From NCBI RefSeq assembly GCF_002294995.1, contig NZ_NSGF01000002.1, forward strand, positions 372,001 to 436,000: a stretch of DNA of 64,000 nucleotides. Direction: 5' to 3'. The position numbers were made by a program, and so were the translations under genes. Each line of letters begins with the position of its first letter. The stretch's first letter is position 1. Below, piece after piece: positions 46,838-56,797 of the stretch. Source of the DNA: Mesorhizobium sp. WSM3860 (GTDB taxonomy: Bacteria; Pseudomonadota; Alphaproteobacteria; Rhizobiales; Rhizobiaceae). The notes under the pieces are model-generated. The model was given only the letters and a program-made list of their open reading frames with translations. It had not been told where the DNA came from and did not search any database.

Positions 46838-49800
46838 CCTTCCGCCTCGTCCTCGCTTGCGCCGCCGGCCGACCATTCGAGCACGCGCGCGAGATGATCG
46901 TAGTCGCCATCGGCCTCGCCCTCGCGGAACGGCAGCGCGCGCGATAGATAGCCGGTGGTCGGGTCAGCATAGTGGAACAGCAGCCGCTCCAGCCGCGCCC
47001 AGGCTTCCTCGGCCAGCTCGTTGGCGGTCTTCGGCTTGCGGTTGTATTCGAGGATCGATTCCTCGAACACCTCGCCATTCGGCTTCAGCCGCACGAAGGC
47101 AAGCTGCGAGGGCTCGCAAATGCCGAGCTCCTTGAAGGCGCCTCGTCTCAGCAACGCGCCCTCCAGCGCAAGCTGCGGCGACAGCAGCGTATGCGCCTGC
47201 GCCTTCGAAGGCGAGGAACCGGTCTTGTAGTCGAGGATGTCGGCCATGCCGCCGGCGAGCAGGTCGACCCGGTCGGCATAGCCCGAAAGCGTGACGCCGG
47301 TGCGGCCGACAACGGTCTTTTCGGCGCGTTCCTCGGCATAGCGCCTGGCGACGGCATCGGCGCGGGTATGCTCCCATTCGATGATGTTTTCCGCGAGCTG
47401 TTCGAAGCGCGGCCACCACACCGCCTCGATATCGGGCGGAAGTGCCACGTCAGCAAAGCACGCTCGGCCGGCCTCGATGAGGCTTGCCAGCGCGTCCGGC
47501 GTCCTCGGATCTTCCACCCTTCGCGAAAACAGGTGCAGGATTTCGTGGAACAAGGTGCCGCGTTCGGCAGCGCCGGGGTCGCGGATCACCGGGTCGAGCG
47601 GCATCAGGCCGAGAATCCGCCTGGCATAGATCGCATAGGGGTCGCGCCGCAGCGTCTCGATCTCGGTGACCGAGAAATGCTGTGGCCGCAGGTGCAGCGG
47701 CGGCTTCGGCTGCGGGCGGGGCGCGAAATCCTTCCTGTCGCCGGCATCGAGCGCGCGCGCCCAGGCAAGCAGCGCGTCGCCGCGCCGGCCAATTGCCGTC
47801 GCCTGGTCCTTGCCGATAAAGGTGAGGATGCGCTGCACCCAGCGCGACGGCACCGCCGGCGCATCGCCCGATCGGGCCGAGCGCGTCAGCACCACCGTTT
47901 CAGTACCCATCGCCATCTGGAAATCATGCGCGGCAAGGCCGATGCGCCGCTCCGGCGGCTCGAGATCGATGCCGGTCTTCATCAGCCGCGACATGAACCG
48001 GTCGCTCTCGGGCTTGCGCGGCCAGACCCCTTCATTGAGCCCGCCGATCACCAGCGTGTCGACGCTCTGCAGGCGGGCTTCCAGCGCGCCCCAGATGGCG
48101 ATGTTGCGGTCGGTGCCTTGCGACGGCTTGACCGTTTCCGGCGCGATCAGCGCCTCCATCACGTCGGGCCATTCGCCCGCAGCGAAGGTAAAAGGCGATG
48201 ACGCGGCAACCAACCCACGCAGCAGCTCGGCGAGCTTCTCGCCGGCGTCGCCGGCGTAGAGGTGGCTAAGGCTGCCGTCGGCCGCGCGGCCGAGACCTTC
48301 CAGCGCCACGACGCTTGCCCGCGTCAATGTCGCGATATCGGCGTCCTTCTTGTCGCGCATCACCGCGAGCGGGGATAGCGCTTCGGTGAGGCGATTGAGC
48401 ACGCCCCGCGCCTGTTCGATACCGCGTACCGTGAGGCGCTGGAACCAGAAGGGCTGACGGCTGTCGCCACTAAGGTCCGCGAGCCGCGTCTCGAACAGCG
48501 CGTCGAGGGAAGCGACGTCCGGCCGGCCGGTGCCGCCGCGCAGCGCTACCAGCTCGATCAGCTCGGCCGCCTTGCGCACGCTCTGGCGTTCGAGACCGAG
48601 GCCAAGCAGCGGATGCTTGAGCAGCGACAGCAGACCCACCGGATCGCCTGGCCGGAATGCAGCGCTTAGCGCCAGCCTGAGCAGGCTGGCGGCCGGCGTG
48701 TTGGATAGCGGCGTGCCGCCGGAATCGTCGGCGACGACGCCGAAGCGCAGCAGCTCGGCCGAGACGCGTCGCGCCAGGGCGCGGTCACCGGTGACGAGCG
48801 CCGCGCGCTTGCCCGGCACTTCCACCGCACGCTTCAGCGCAATCGCGATCGCCGCCGCCTCGTCACGCTCATTGGCAGCCTCGACCAGCGTCACGCCGGC
48901 CAGCGCCTGTTCGACATCGCTGACCAAGAAACGCGGCCGCGTCTCCGTCCAATGCTCGGTGGTTTCAGCCGGCCGCAGCGCCTCGCCGACAAGGGCGGCG
49001 CGCAATTCAAGCGGTCTTGACGCAGCGCCGATTTCCTCGACGTCGCGACGCTCAATGCCAATGCTGCCGATCAGCTTTGCGAGACCGTATTGCGGGTGAC
49101 CAAGTGTTGCCGGCCGCGCGCCGGGCGCCGTTATCGCCGCGAAGGACGCGTCGTCGAGCTCGCGGTCGAGCCCGGGCAGCACGACGGCGCCGTTGGGCAG
49201 GCCGGCGATCATGGCAAGCAGCTCGGCGGTGGCGGGAATGGAACCGGTCGAACCGGCGGCGATCACCGGTCCGGTCGGCGGACTGCGCTTCAGCCGCGCC
49301 GCTTCCAGCCGAATCAGCGCGCTGCGGTGCGCGGCCGGATTGGAGCGGTCACGCTCCTTGAGCAACTCCGGCCAGTTCTCGGTGACGATGCCGAGGAAAT
49401 CGAGCGTCACCTGCCACCAGCCGGCAAGGTTGCCGGTGACCAGCGTGGCGAGCTTCGCCCAGTCCGACCCCTCGGTCTCGATCTCGTCCATCAGCCGGGC
49501 AAGGTCGCGCGAAAGCCAAATGGCGTCGGCGGCCGAGGTCGGCACGACGAATTCCTCGTTGAAACGCTCCCTAACATGCGCCGGCAGGCTTTCCTTCCAG
49601 GCGCGCACCAGCGGCGCCAGCAACAGCAGCCTTTCCTGCGCCGCGATCGGCGGTGCGAGGTCTATCGCCGGCGCCGCCTCGGCGTCAAAAGCGGCCTCGT
49701 CCTCGTCGAACTCGCCGAGCGGCCGCACCGTCGGCAGGATGGCCGAGCGTCTGCCGAGCATGTCGACGAGGGCGCCCCGCAGGGCGCGTGCCGCGCGCCG

Positions 49801-49953
49801 CGTCGGTACATAGATGGTCGCATCGGCCAGCGCCAGCGGCTCGCCGTCGAAGCGGAAGCCGGGGATCAGGCGGCCTTCAAGCAACGCCTCCGCCAGCGTC
49901 GGCAGGAACGGCGCTCCGGGCGGGATGGAAAAGACGCGGCGCGAGCCGCTCAT
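46834..49953 (-). CDS. addB: AddB nuclease subunit (double-strand break repair)
   Basis: 1039 residues from ATG 49953 (MSGSRRVFSIPPGAPFLP). The N-terminal helicase-like half is inactive-looking, as usual in alphaproteobacteria (IYVPTRRAARALRGALVDM). The C-terminal nuclease carries FSVTEIETLRRDPYAIYARRIL and ADILDYKTGSSPSK. It overlaps murU upstream and addA downstream by 4 bp each, indicating tight cotranslation. Confidence 0.96.
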   Translation of the reverse strand: MSGSRRVFSIPPGAPFLPTLAEALLEGRLIPGFRFDGEPLALADATIYVPTRRAARALRGALVDMLGRRSAILPTVRPLGEFDEDEAAFDAEAAPAIDLAPPIAAQERLLLLAPLVRAWKESLPAHVRERFNEEFVVPTSAADAIWLSRDLARLMDEIETEGSDWAKLATLVTGNLAGWWQVTLDFLGIVTENWPELLKERDRSNPAAHRSALIRLEAARLKRSPPTGPVIAAGSTGSIPATAELLAMIAGLPNGAVVLPGLDRELDDASFAAITAPGARPATLGHPQYGLAKLIGSIGIERRDVEEIGAASRPLELRAALVGEALRPAETTEHWTETRPRFLVSDVEQALAGVTLVEAANERDEAAAIAIALKRAVEVPGKRAALVTGDRALARRVSAELLRFGVVADDSGGTPLSNTPAASLLRLALSAAFRPGDPVGLLSLLKHPLLGLGLERQSVRKAAELIELVALRGGTGRPDVASLDALFETRLADLSGDSRQPFWFQRLTVRGIEQARGVLNRLTEALSPLAVMRDKKDADIATLTRASVVALEGLGRAADGSLSHLYAGDAGEKLAELLRGLVAASSPFTFAAGEWPDVMEALIAPETVKPSQGTDRNIAIWGALEARLQSVDTLVIGGLNEGVWPRKPESDRFMSRLMKTGIDLEPPERRIGLAAHDFQMAMGTETVVLTRSARSGDAPAVPSRWVQRILTFIGKDQATAIGRRGDALLAWARALDAGDRKDFAPRPQPKPPLHLRPQHFSVTEIETLRRDPYAIYARRILGLMPLDPVIRDPGAAERGTLFHEILHLFSRRVEDPRTPDALASLIEAGRACFADVALPPDIEAVWWPRFEQLAENIIEWEHTRADAVARRYAEERAEKTVVGRTGVTLSGYADRVDLLAGGMADILDYKTGSSPSKAQAHTLLSPQLALEGALLRRGAFKELGICEPSQLAFVRLKPNGEVFEESILEYNRKPKTANELAEEAWARLERLLFHYADPTTGYLSRALPFREGEADGDYDHLARVLEWSAGGASEDEAEG

Positions 49954-50672
49954 ACCGCCTTCGCGAGCGCGCCGGTGACCGCCGCTTCGGCTGTCGGAAT
50001 GGCATCCGGCGTGCCGACGGTGATCCAGCGGCCTCTCATCGCCATGCCGAACAGGCGGCCGGCGGCGATCGCCTTGTCGAAATAGGCGTTGATCGAATGC
50101 GGACCTTCGGGCGCATCCTTGAAGATGCGCGGATGGATGATCGCCGCACCGGCATAGATCAGGCCGGCAGGGTCGCCTTTGGAACGCCGCAGCCCGCCGT
50201 CCGGCGCCACGAGGAAATCGGTGCCGACGCAGTGTCCGGTCGCTGAGTCGAGATCGGTGAGCATCAGCAGAATATCCATTCTGGCGGCGTCCCATGCAAG
50301 GGCAAGGCGATCCAGGCTGGGCTCGCCGCTGTCGATCCAGAACGTATCGGCATTGATGATGTAGAAAGGCTCGCTGCCCAAGAGCGGCAGAGCCTTGACG
50401 ATGCCGCCGGCCGAGTCCAGCAAGCCCGCGCGCTCGTCGGAAATGAGGATCTTCGGCGCCCGGCGGCCAGCGACATGGGCGATGATCTGCTCCGGCAGAT
50501 AGTGAACGTTGACAACGGCCCTGGCGACGCCGGCGGCTTCCAGACTGTCCAGTCCCCAGTCGAGCAAGGTCTTGCCGGCGATCTTCACCAGCGGCTTCGG
50601 TATCGTCTCGGTGATCGGCCGCATGCGCTTGCCGAGACCGGCCGCAAGCACCATCGCGGTCTTCGGCTTCAT
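49950..50672 (-). CDS. murU: N-acetylmuramate-1-phosphate uridylyltransferase-like protein (MurU)
   Basis: 240 residues, sugar nucleotidyltransferase. The signature is MVLAAGLGKRMRPITETIPKPLV, followed by LLDSAGGIVKALPLLG and the metal-binding INADTFW. In Pseudomonas putida MurU turns MurNAc-1-phosphate into UDP-MurNAc after AmgK; the gene directly upstream here carries an AmgK-like domain, which supports the same role. It overlaps that gene by 4 bp. Confidence 0.92.
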   Translation of the reverse strand: MKPKTAMVLAAGLGKRMRPITETIPKPLVKIAGKTLLDWGLDSLEAAGVARAVVNVHYLPEQIIAHVAGRRAPKILISDERAGLLDSAGGIVKALPLLGSEPFYIINADTFWIDSGEPSLDRLALAWDAARMDILLMLTDLDSATGHCVGTDFLVAPDGGLRRSKGDPAGLIYAGAAIIHPRIFKDAPEGPHSINAYFDKAIAAGRLFGMAMRGRWITVGTPDAIPTAEAAVTGALAKAV

Positions 50673-52180
50673 GGCGAGCGCTCCTCGAGCAGGCCGTGGG
50701 CCATGTAAAATTCCTTCAGGCCGGCAAGCGCCGGGTGCGCCAGCGCCCGCCTCAGATAATCGCGGATGCGCGGCAGGTGCTTCAGATAGTAGGGCTTGCC
50801 GTCGCGCTTTTCGAGCCGCACGAAGATGCCGAGGATCTTCGAATTGCGCTGCGCCGCCATGATCGCATAGGCCTTTGCAAAGCCGGCTTCGTCGAAGGTG
50901 CCGGCCGAACGCCGCGCCGCGACATAGGCCTCGACCGTCCGCCGCTCGATCTCGGGCGGAACGGTGACACGCGCATCCATGGCTAATGAGGCGACGTCGT
51001 AAGCGGCCGGGCCGATCAGCGCGTCCTGCACGTCGACGATGCCGAGCCGATCAAGGCCGGAACGCTCTGCGCGCCAGATGATGTTGGGCGAATGGAAGTC
51101 GCGCAGCATCAGCGTGTATTCCTGGCCCTCGAGCCCGTCGAGCACCGCGTTCCATTGCTTGTGATAGCCGGCACGCAACGCGTCGCTTGCCGGCTTGCCG
51201 GTGACCATCGGCACATACCAGTCGACCAGAAGATCGGCCTCGATCAGCATCGCCTCGCGGTCAAAGGGCGGAACGTCGTGGTACACGCCCGGCGCGGCCT
51301 CCATGCGAACCGGCCAGGCCTTGCCGTGCATCATAGCGAGCAGCTCCGCCGCTGCCTCATGGCGTTCGGCGATCGGCTGGCCGTCGCCGCCCACAAATCC
51401 TTCCGAGCCGAGATGTTCGAGCAGCAGAAAGCCCTGGTCGAGGTCCTGCGCATGGATAGCCGGCACGCTGACGCCGGCGGCGAGAAGCGCCCGGTCGATG
51501 GCGACGAAGGCGGTGACCGATTGGGCGGTGTGAGCGATCAGGGCGTAAGGCTTGCCGTCGCGCACCGGCGGACCGAGCACAAGGCGCGGCGAGTTCATCA
51601 GCACGCGCGGCGCCTGGCCGGCAAGCGAGACGATCTCGTAGGAACGGGCGGACGCATCGCCGACAAAATGACGGCGGCTCGCTTCGCCCCAGCCGGCGGA
51701 GGCCAGGAAATCGCGCATCGCCAGCGAGCGCGCCACGCGCTCGAAGGCGGCTCCCTGTTCGGAGATCCTTGCCGAGCGGCCCGCGCCCTGCTCGATAAGC
51801 TCGACCTGGAGCGCATTTGCCGGCAGCTGGTCGCCGGCCCGTTCCGGCCATTCGATCAGTGCCGCGCCCTGCGCCAGCGCGTCATCGAGGCCGAGCTCGT
51901 CGAGCTCGTCCGGCGAAGACAGGCGGTAGAGGTCGAAATGGTGCACGGGTATCCGCGTCTCGTAGCTCTGCACCAGCGTGAAGGTCGGGCTGGGCACTTC
52001 GAGGCCGGCATCGTCGGCAAGCGCCCGAATGAGCGCGCGGGCCAACGTCGACTTGCCGGCGCCGAGATCGCCCTTCAACGCAATCGCGTCGCCAGCCCGC
52101 AGCGCCATGGCAAGGTCTTCGCCAAGCCTTGCGGTCGCCGCCTCGTCGGCGAGAAATCGTTCCAACACTGTTTCTGCCAA
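50669..52180 (-). CDS. TsaE-AmgK fusion: tRNA t6A ATPase domain plus sugar kinase domain
   Basis: 503 residues with two unrelated domains. Residues 1-155 are TsaE, the ATPase of the N6-threonylcarbamoyladenosine complex: ALKGDLGAGKSTLARALIRAL, VPSPTFTLVQSY, HFDLYRLSSPDELDELGL and LIEWPERAGDQLP. Residues 165-503 are an aminoglycoside-phosphotransferase-like kinase of the AmgK type: RSYEIVSL, HGKAWPV, the catalytic LMLRDFHSPNIIWR and the metal-binding LGIVDVQDALIGPAAYDVASL. AmgK phosphorylates MurNAc in peptidoglycan recycling, and the next gene encodes MurU. No internal stop or strong internal start separates the domains. Confidence 0.9.
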   Translation of the reverse strand: MAETVLERFLADEAATARLGEDLAMALRAGDAIALKGDLGAGKSTLARALIRALADDAGLEVPSPTFTLVQSYETRIPVHHFDLYRLSSPDELDELGLDDALAQGAALIEWPERAGDQLPANALQVELIEQGAGRSARISEQGAAFERVARSLAMRDFLASAGWGEASRRHFVGDASARSYEIVSLAGQAPRVLMNSPRLVLGPPVRDGKPYALIAHTAQSVTAFVAIDRALLAAGVSVPAIHAQDLDQGFLLLEHLGSEGFVGGDGQPIAERHEAAAELLAMMHGKAWPVRMEAAPGVYHDVPPFDREAMLIEADLLVDWYVPMVTGKPASDALRAGYHKQWNAVLDGLEGQEYTLMLRDFHSPNIIWRAERSGLDRLGIVDVQDALIGPAAYDVASLAMDARVTVPPEIERRTVEAYVAARRSAGTFDEAGFAKAYAIMAAQRNSKILGIFVRLEKRDGKPYYLKHLPRIRDYLRRALAHPALAGLKEFYMAHGLLEERSP

Positions 52181-52186
52181 AGCGTG

Positions 52187-54742
52187 TTACTCGGCCGCTT
52201 CGCGGATGCCGCCGGAGGGCGTCTCTGGGAAGGTGCAGATCACGGTCGTGCCCTTGTCCGCGCCGGTCTCGATGCGCACCGTTCCGCCATGCAATTCGAC
52301 GAAGCTCTTGACGATCGACAGCCCCAACCCGGCGCCGCGCCGGCGGCCGCCATTGGCGCGTGGCTCGAAGCGGCGGAAGACCGATTCCAGCACGTCCGGG
52401 GGCATGCCCGGCCCGTCATCATGCACCGAGAATTCGACGCCGTCGGCCATTTGACGACACGTGAGCGTGATCGTGCTCGCCGCCGGCGCATAGTTCGCGG
52501 CATTGCTCAAGAGATTGTAGAGGATCTGGCGGACCCGGATCTCGTCGCCGTGGAAGCTCTTCGGCGCCGATGCAGCGTCGACCTTGAGCTTGATCTGATG
52601 CTCCTCCAGCCGGTCGGCGACCAGCTCGGCGGCCGCAGCGATCGTCCTGTCGATGCTCATCTCGGAAATGTCGAGCTGCATGATGCCGGCATCGACCGTC
52701 GCAAGATCCAGGATGTCGTTGACGATGGTGAGCAGCACCGAGGACGACGAGCCCACATGCTCGACATATTCGCGCTGCTTCGGCGTCAGCGGCCCCGTCG
52801 TCGGCAGCGACAGCAGCTCGGTGAAGCCGATGATGTTGGTCAGCGGCGAGCGCAGTTCGTAGGAGACGTGCTGCACGAATTCGTTCTTCAACTGGTCTGA
52901 CTTCTCCAGCGCCTCGTTCCTGTCCTTCAGCGCCCGCTCGACATTGACGGTGTCGGTGACGTCGACAAAAGTCATCATCACTTGCCCATTGGGCAGGTGG
53001 ATCACGGCATAGCTCAGCACCGTGCCGTTGACGAGCTCCGCCTGGCCGTGGCGGTCGCGGCGTTCGTCGTCGAAGCCGGTGATGGCGGCGACGAAGCCGC
53101 CCCACGGACTGTCGGCCGCGCGCTGGTCGCAAAAGTCTCGTATCGCCGAGACATGCACGTTAGGCTTGATCGCGTCCGGCGCCAGCCCCCACAGCGCGAT
53201 AAAGGCGGGGTTGGACAGGCGCAGCCGTCCGTCCGGGCCGAACACCGCCACGCCCTCCGCCAGATTGTCCAGCGTCTCGCCCTGCACGCGTACGGCGGTC
53301 TGGTAGCGGCTTTCGAGGTCCATCTTCTCGGTCAGGTTCTCGAACACCCAGGTGACGCCGCCCTTGGGCTGCGGGTTGGCCACCACGCGGATCGTCTTGC
53401 CGTCCGGCAGGTGCCACCAATGCTCCTGCGATTCGACGGCGCGATAGGCGCCGAGCAGGTTCTCCTTCCAGCGCCGCCATTCCGGCTGCTCGGCGATCTT
53501 GCCTTCGCTGCGCAGGCGGTCGAGCAGCAGCGCGTTGGAGGGGGCGCTGTGGAGGAAGCCGCCATCCAGGCCCCACAGTTTCTGGAATGCCTGATTGAAA
53601 AAGCGCAGGTTTTCGTCCGTATCGAAGATCGCCACGGCCGTGTTGAGCTGGTCGAGCGTGTCGGCATGGCTGCGCACGGTGCGCTCATATTCGGCGCGGA
53701 TCGTCTCGATGGCGCTGATGTCGCAGGCGAGCCCCGCCGAGCCGTCGCCGCTGGCAAAGTCGGTGACCGAAAACATGTGGCGATCGCCCTCGATAACCGT
53801 CGACAATGTCTGCTCGAAGACGGGGCGCGACTTGTGCTGTTCGGCAATCTGCTCGCGCGCCTGTCCGCCGAGGAACTCCTTGGCCTCGCGCACGGCGGCT
53901 TCCGCGCTTTCCGCTTCCACCGCCTCGGCATAGGCGCGGTTGACCCATTTCAGCCGACCGTCGCCCGCGCGCAGCCATGTCGGCATCTTCAGCGCGTCGA
54001 GCAGGCCGAGCATGGTATCGTAGTCGGCGCTGAGCCGCTGGTTCTCGATCTTCAGCCGCGCCTGGCTGCGCAGCGTTTCCGAGAGTGAGATGAAGCGCAC
54101 CAAGACATGCGCGGCGCTCTTGCGGCCATGCACCTCCAGCGGCATGCCTGCCTGCGTTTCGATGACAAGGTCGAAAGTCTTCGCCTGGTCGCGCAGCGCC
54201 GCTATGGCGTTCTCGAGCGCCGCGGCGGAGCGCGGCATCAGCCAGCGGCCGAAAGCGAGGAAGGCGGACCGCTCGTCCGGTGCGCCGCTTTCGAGCGGCA
54301 GGCTGCCGATCAGCTCCGGTTTCTTGATCTCGGAACTCCACACGACGACGCGCTGGTCGCGCAAATTGAGCAGCGCCTCGGAGCGCTGCAGGGCCGCGTT
54401 GACGTCGGCGATTCGCGCCCTGAGCTGGACATTTTGCGACGCCGTCCGTGCCCGCTCGCGGATCAGGAAGATGGCCGAGACCAGTGCTGCCCCCATGACG
54501 CCGGCAAACATGGCAAGTTGCATCACCTCGACCGTGCTGACCGCCGCGGCCGCGCCGGTATCGGCATGCGCCGCAACGCTAAGCGATGGGGCGGCAAACG
54601 TGGCGGTGGCAAGAAGCGTGCCGAGACGGGCGCCGGCGCGCCATAGGAGAGCGCCGCCCGTCGCGGCGGAGCCGGTCGTGATCGAATCCTCGTGGCCGCC
54701 GGAAACGGCCTTTCCCGCGCGTGGCGGGTTATCCCCCGGCAT
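52187..54742 (-). CDS. PAS-domain sensor histidine kinase
   Basis: 851 residues from ATG 54742 (AAGGAC upstream). A single membrane segment lies near residues 70-95 (MQLAMFAGVMGAALVSAIFLIRERA). Several PAS-like modules follow (LPTWLRAGDGRLKWVNRAY-type, DTDENLRFFNQAFQKLWGL, FGPDGRLRLSNPAFIALWGL). The H-box is EFVQHVSYELRSPLTNIIGF. ATPase boxes are LYNLLSNAANYAP, DDGPGMPPDVLESVF and RGAGLGLSIVKSFVELH. No regulator gene is adjacent. It ends 6 bp before the tsaE-amgK start, so it heads the recycling/repair unit. Signal unknown; PAS modules suggest redox, light or small-molecule sensing. Confidence 0.9.
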   Translation of the reverse strand: MPGDNPPRAGKAVSGGHEDSITTGSAATGGALLWRAGARLGTLLATATFAAPSLSVAAHADTGAAAAVSTVEVMQLAMFAGVMGAALVSAIFLIRERARTASQNVQLRARIADVNAALQRSEALLNLRDQRVVVWSSEIKKPELIGSLPLESGAPDERSAFLAFGRWLMPRSAAALENAIAALRDQAKTFDLVIETQAGMPLEVHGRKSAAHVLVRFISLSETLRSQARLKIENQRLSADYDTMLGLLDALKMPTWLRAGDGRLKWVNRAYAEAVEAESAEAAVREAKEFLGGQAREQIAEQHKSRPVFEQTLSTVIEGDRHMFSVTDFASGDGSAGLACDISAIETIRAEYERTVRSHADTLDQLNTAVAIFDTDENLRFFNQAFQKLWGLDGGFLHSAPSNALLLDRLRSEGKIAEQPEWRRWKENLLGAYRAVESQEHWWHLPDGKTIRVVANPQPKGGVTWVFENLTEKMDLESRYQTAVRVQGETLDNLAEGVAVFGPDGRLRLSNPAFIALWGLAPDAIKPNVHVSAIRDFCDQRAADSPWGGFVAAITGFDDERRDRHGQAELVNGTVLSYAVIHLPNGQVMMTFVDVTDTVNVERALKDRNEALEKSDQLKNEFVQHVSYELRSPLTNIIGFTELLSLPTTGPLTPKQREYVEHVGSSSSVLLTIVNDILDLATVDAGIMQLDISEMSIDRTIAAAAELVADRLEEHQIKLKVDAASAPKSFHGDEIRVRQILYNLLSNAANYAPAASTITLTCRQMADGVEFSVHDDGPGMPPDVLESVFRRFEPRANGGRRRGAGLGLSIVKSFVELHGGTVRIETGADKGTTVICTFPETPSGGIREAAE

Positions 54743-54867
54743 GTCTTGGTCCTTTTCGCCGCTTGAATGCAAGACCGCCCTGAATGCGTCCCCGGCCCAA
54801 CTGTCCCCGGACCGCGAATCACAACAATAACGCCTGCCGGAATCGGCGTGAAGAATCACAGGCGCAA

Positions 54868-54903
54868 AAAATGAAGCCGGGCGGAAAGTCAACACCCGGC
54901 TTC
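54868..54903 (-). terminator. Intrinsic terminator after ahcY
   Basis: Stem GAAGCCGGG/CCCGGCTTC. On the minus strand it is followed by ATTTTTTG, 28 bp after the ahcY stop. Confidence 0.85.
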
Positions 54904-54930
54904 AATATGTTGTAGATATTGTCGTTTTGG

Positions 54931-56331
54931 TTAATAGCGGTAGTGCTCAGGCTTGAACGGGCCCTGCGGCGTCACGCCGATATAGGCCGCCTGCTCGGAA
55001 GAGAGCTCGGTGAGACGTGCGCCAAGCTTGCCGAGATGCAGCCGCGCCACCTTCTCATCGAGGTGCTTGGGCAGCACATAGACCTGGTTCTGGTACTGGC
55101 CGTGCTTGGTGAAGAGCTCGATCTGAGCCAGCACCTGGTTGGTGAACGAAGCCGACATGACGAAGCTCGGATGGCCCGTGGCGTTGCCGAGGTTGAGCAG
55201 GCGGCCTTCGGACAGAAGAATCATCCGCTTGCCGTCCGGGAAGGTGATCATGTCCACCTGCGGCTTGACGTTGGTCCATTTCAGGTTGCGCAGAGACGCC
55301 ACCTGGATCTCGTTGTCGAAGTGGCCGATGTTGCCGACAATCACCATGTCCTTCATCGCCCGCATATGGTCGAGCGTGACGACGTCCTTGTTGCCGGTGG
55401 TGGTGATGACGATGTCGGCGGTGGGGGCTGCGTCTTCCAGCGTGACCACTTCGTAGCCGTCCATCGCCGCCTGCAGCGCGCAGATCGGGTCGACCTCGGT
55501 CACCTTGACGCGAGCGCCGGCGCCGCGGAGCGAGGCCGAAGAGCCTTTGCCGACATCGCCGTAGCCGCAGACGACCGCGACCTTGCCGGCCATCATCGTG
55601 TCGGTGCCGCGGCGGATGCCGTCGACCAGCGATTCCTTGCAGCCGTATTTGTTGTCGAATTTCGACTTGGTGACGGAGTCGTTGACGTTGATCGCCGGGA
55701 AGGGCAGCAGGCCTTTCTTCTGCAACTGGTAGAGCCGGTTGACGCCGGTGGTCGTCTCCTCGGTTACGCCGCGGATCGCTTCCTTTTGTTTGGCGAAGAA
55801 GCCGGGCGAAGCCTTCATGCGCTTCTTGATCTGGGCGAACAGGATCTCTTCCTCTTCGCTGCCCGGATTGGACAGCACGTCCTCACCCGCCTCCGCGCGC
55901 GCGCCGAGCAGGATGTACATGGTGGCGTCGCCACCGTCATCGAGGATCATGTTGGAGGTGCCGCCGTCGGCCCACTGGAAGATCCGGTCGGTGTAATCCC
56001 AGTAGTCCTGTAGCGACTCGCCCTTGATGGCGAAGACCGGAATGCCGGCCTCGGCGATCGCCGCGGCGGCGTGATCCTGGGTGGAGAAGATGTTGCAGGA
56101 GGCCCAGCGTATATCGGCGCCCAGCGCTTTCAGCGTCTCGATCAGCACCGCGGTCTGGATGGTCATATGCAGCGAACCGGTGATGCGCGCGCCCTTGAGC
56201 GGCTTCTTGTCGCCGAATTCCTCGCGGCAGGCCATCAGGCCCGGCATTTCGGTTTCGGCGATCTCGATCTCCTTGCGGCCCCAGCCGGCAAGCGAAATGT
56301 CGGCGACCACATAGTCCTTGCTACCCGTCAT
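54931..56331 (-). CDS. ahcY: S-adenosylhomocysteinase
   Basis: 466 residues, NAD-dependent. It splits S-adenosylhomocysteine into adenosine and homocysteine, relieving product inhibition of methyltransferases. Visible features: [44 protein letters not shown], the NAD-binding [17 protein letters not shown] and the C-terminal [19 protein letters not shown] ending HYRY. A 16-bp palindrome about 110 bp upstream may be a regulator site. Confidence 0.98.
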   Translation of the reverse strand: MTGSKDYVVADISLAGWGRKEIEIAETEMPGLMACREEFGDKKPLKGARITGSLHMTIQTAVLIETLKALGADIRWASCNIFSTQDHAAAAIAEAGIPVFAIKGESLQDYWDYTDRIFQWADGGTSNMILDDGGDATMYILLGARAEAGEDVLSNPGSEEEEILFAQIKKRMKASPGFFAKQKEAIRGVTEETTTGVNRLYQLQKKGLLPFPAINVNDSVTKSKFDNKYGCKESLVDGIRRGTDTMMAGKVAVVCGYGDVGKGSSASLRGAGARVKVTEVDPICALQAAMDGYEVVTLEDAAPTADIVITTTGNKDVVTLDHMRAMKDMVIVGNIGHFDNEIQVASLRNLKWTNVKPQVDMITFPDGKRMILLSEGRLLNLGNATGHPSFVMSASFTNQVLAQIELFTKHGQYQNQVYVLPKHLDEKVARLHLGKLGARLTELSSEQAAYIGVTPQGPFKPEHYRY

Positions 56332-56441
56332 GGCAGTGCTCCGGTGTGATTGTCTTCAAAGCGCGCCGGCGCCGGGACGGCGCATGGAGGGCGCGGATTG
56401 CGGGCCTGACTAGCAGATCGGCTGCCAAACGACAATGGGAT

Positions 56442-56457
56442 ATAAAGAAATCTTTAT
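56442..56457. promoter_or_regulatory. Palindrome upstream of ahcY, candidate SahR-type site
   Basis: ATAAAGA-AA-TCTTTAT, perfect 7-bp arms, in an otherwise GC-rich interval between ptsH and ahcY. The ArsR-family regulator SahR is known to control ahcY and methionine genes in many proteobacteria through A/T-rich palindromes; linking this site to SahR is inference. Confidence 0.5.
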
Positions 56458-56500
56458 TCGTGCATGTCTTCGAGACAATGCGCGTTAGGGTCGGCGACCC

Positions 56501-56797
56501 TCAGATTTCCTCGCCGAAGCGCGAGGCGACCAATTGCTCCAGCGCGTCCATGGCCGGACCGGCTTGCGGACCGGTGGCGGTGACGCGGATCGAATAGCCG
56601 GGGCTTGCCGCCAGCATCATCAGGCCCATGATCGAGGTGCCGCCGACCTTCACGCCGTCCTTCTCGACATGGATGGTGGCGTCGAAGCCGCTGGCGACCT
56701 GGACGAACTTGGCCGAGGCGCGGGCATGCAGGCCGCGCTGGTTGACGATCGGGAACTCTCGCACCACCTCGTCCTTTTCCGACGCATGGGCGTTCAT
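56501..56797 (-). CDS. ptsH: HPr phosphocarrier protein
   Basis: 98 residues. The phosphorylated His24 lies in NQRGLHARASAKFV; the regulatory serine site is in GGTSIMGLMMLAASPG (Ser55), which HprK would phosphorylate. It belongs to the regulatory PTS found in alphaproteobacteria without sugar-specific transporters. Start overlaps the EIIA stop by 4 bp. Confidence 0.97.
   Translation of the reverse strand: MNAHASEKDEVVREFPIVNQRGLHARASAKFVQVASGFDATIHVEKDGVKVGGTSIMGLMMLAASPGYSIRVTATGPQAGPAMDALEQLVASRFGEEI

Noticed and set aside
44951..46897. 648-codon open frame on the plus strand
   Set aside because: Complement of addA; no recognisable domain, and addA motifs are complete on the other strand.
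54743..54895. N-terminal extension of the PAS histidine kinase
   Set aside because: The extra 51 residues lack the family pattern, and ATG 54742 has a good ribosome-binding site.
56332..56500. SAH or SAM riboswitch in front of ahcY
   Set aside because: I could not find the conserved pairings of known classes; the palindrome at 56442 is better explained as a protein site.
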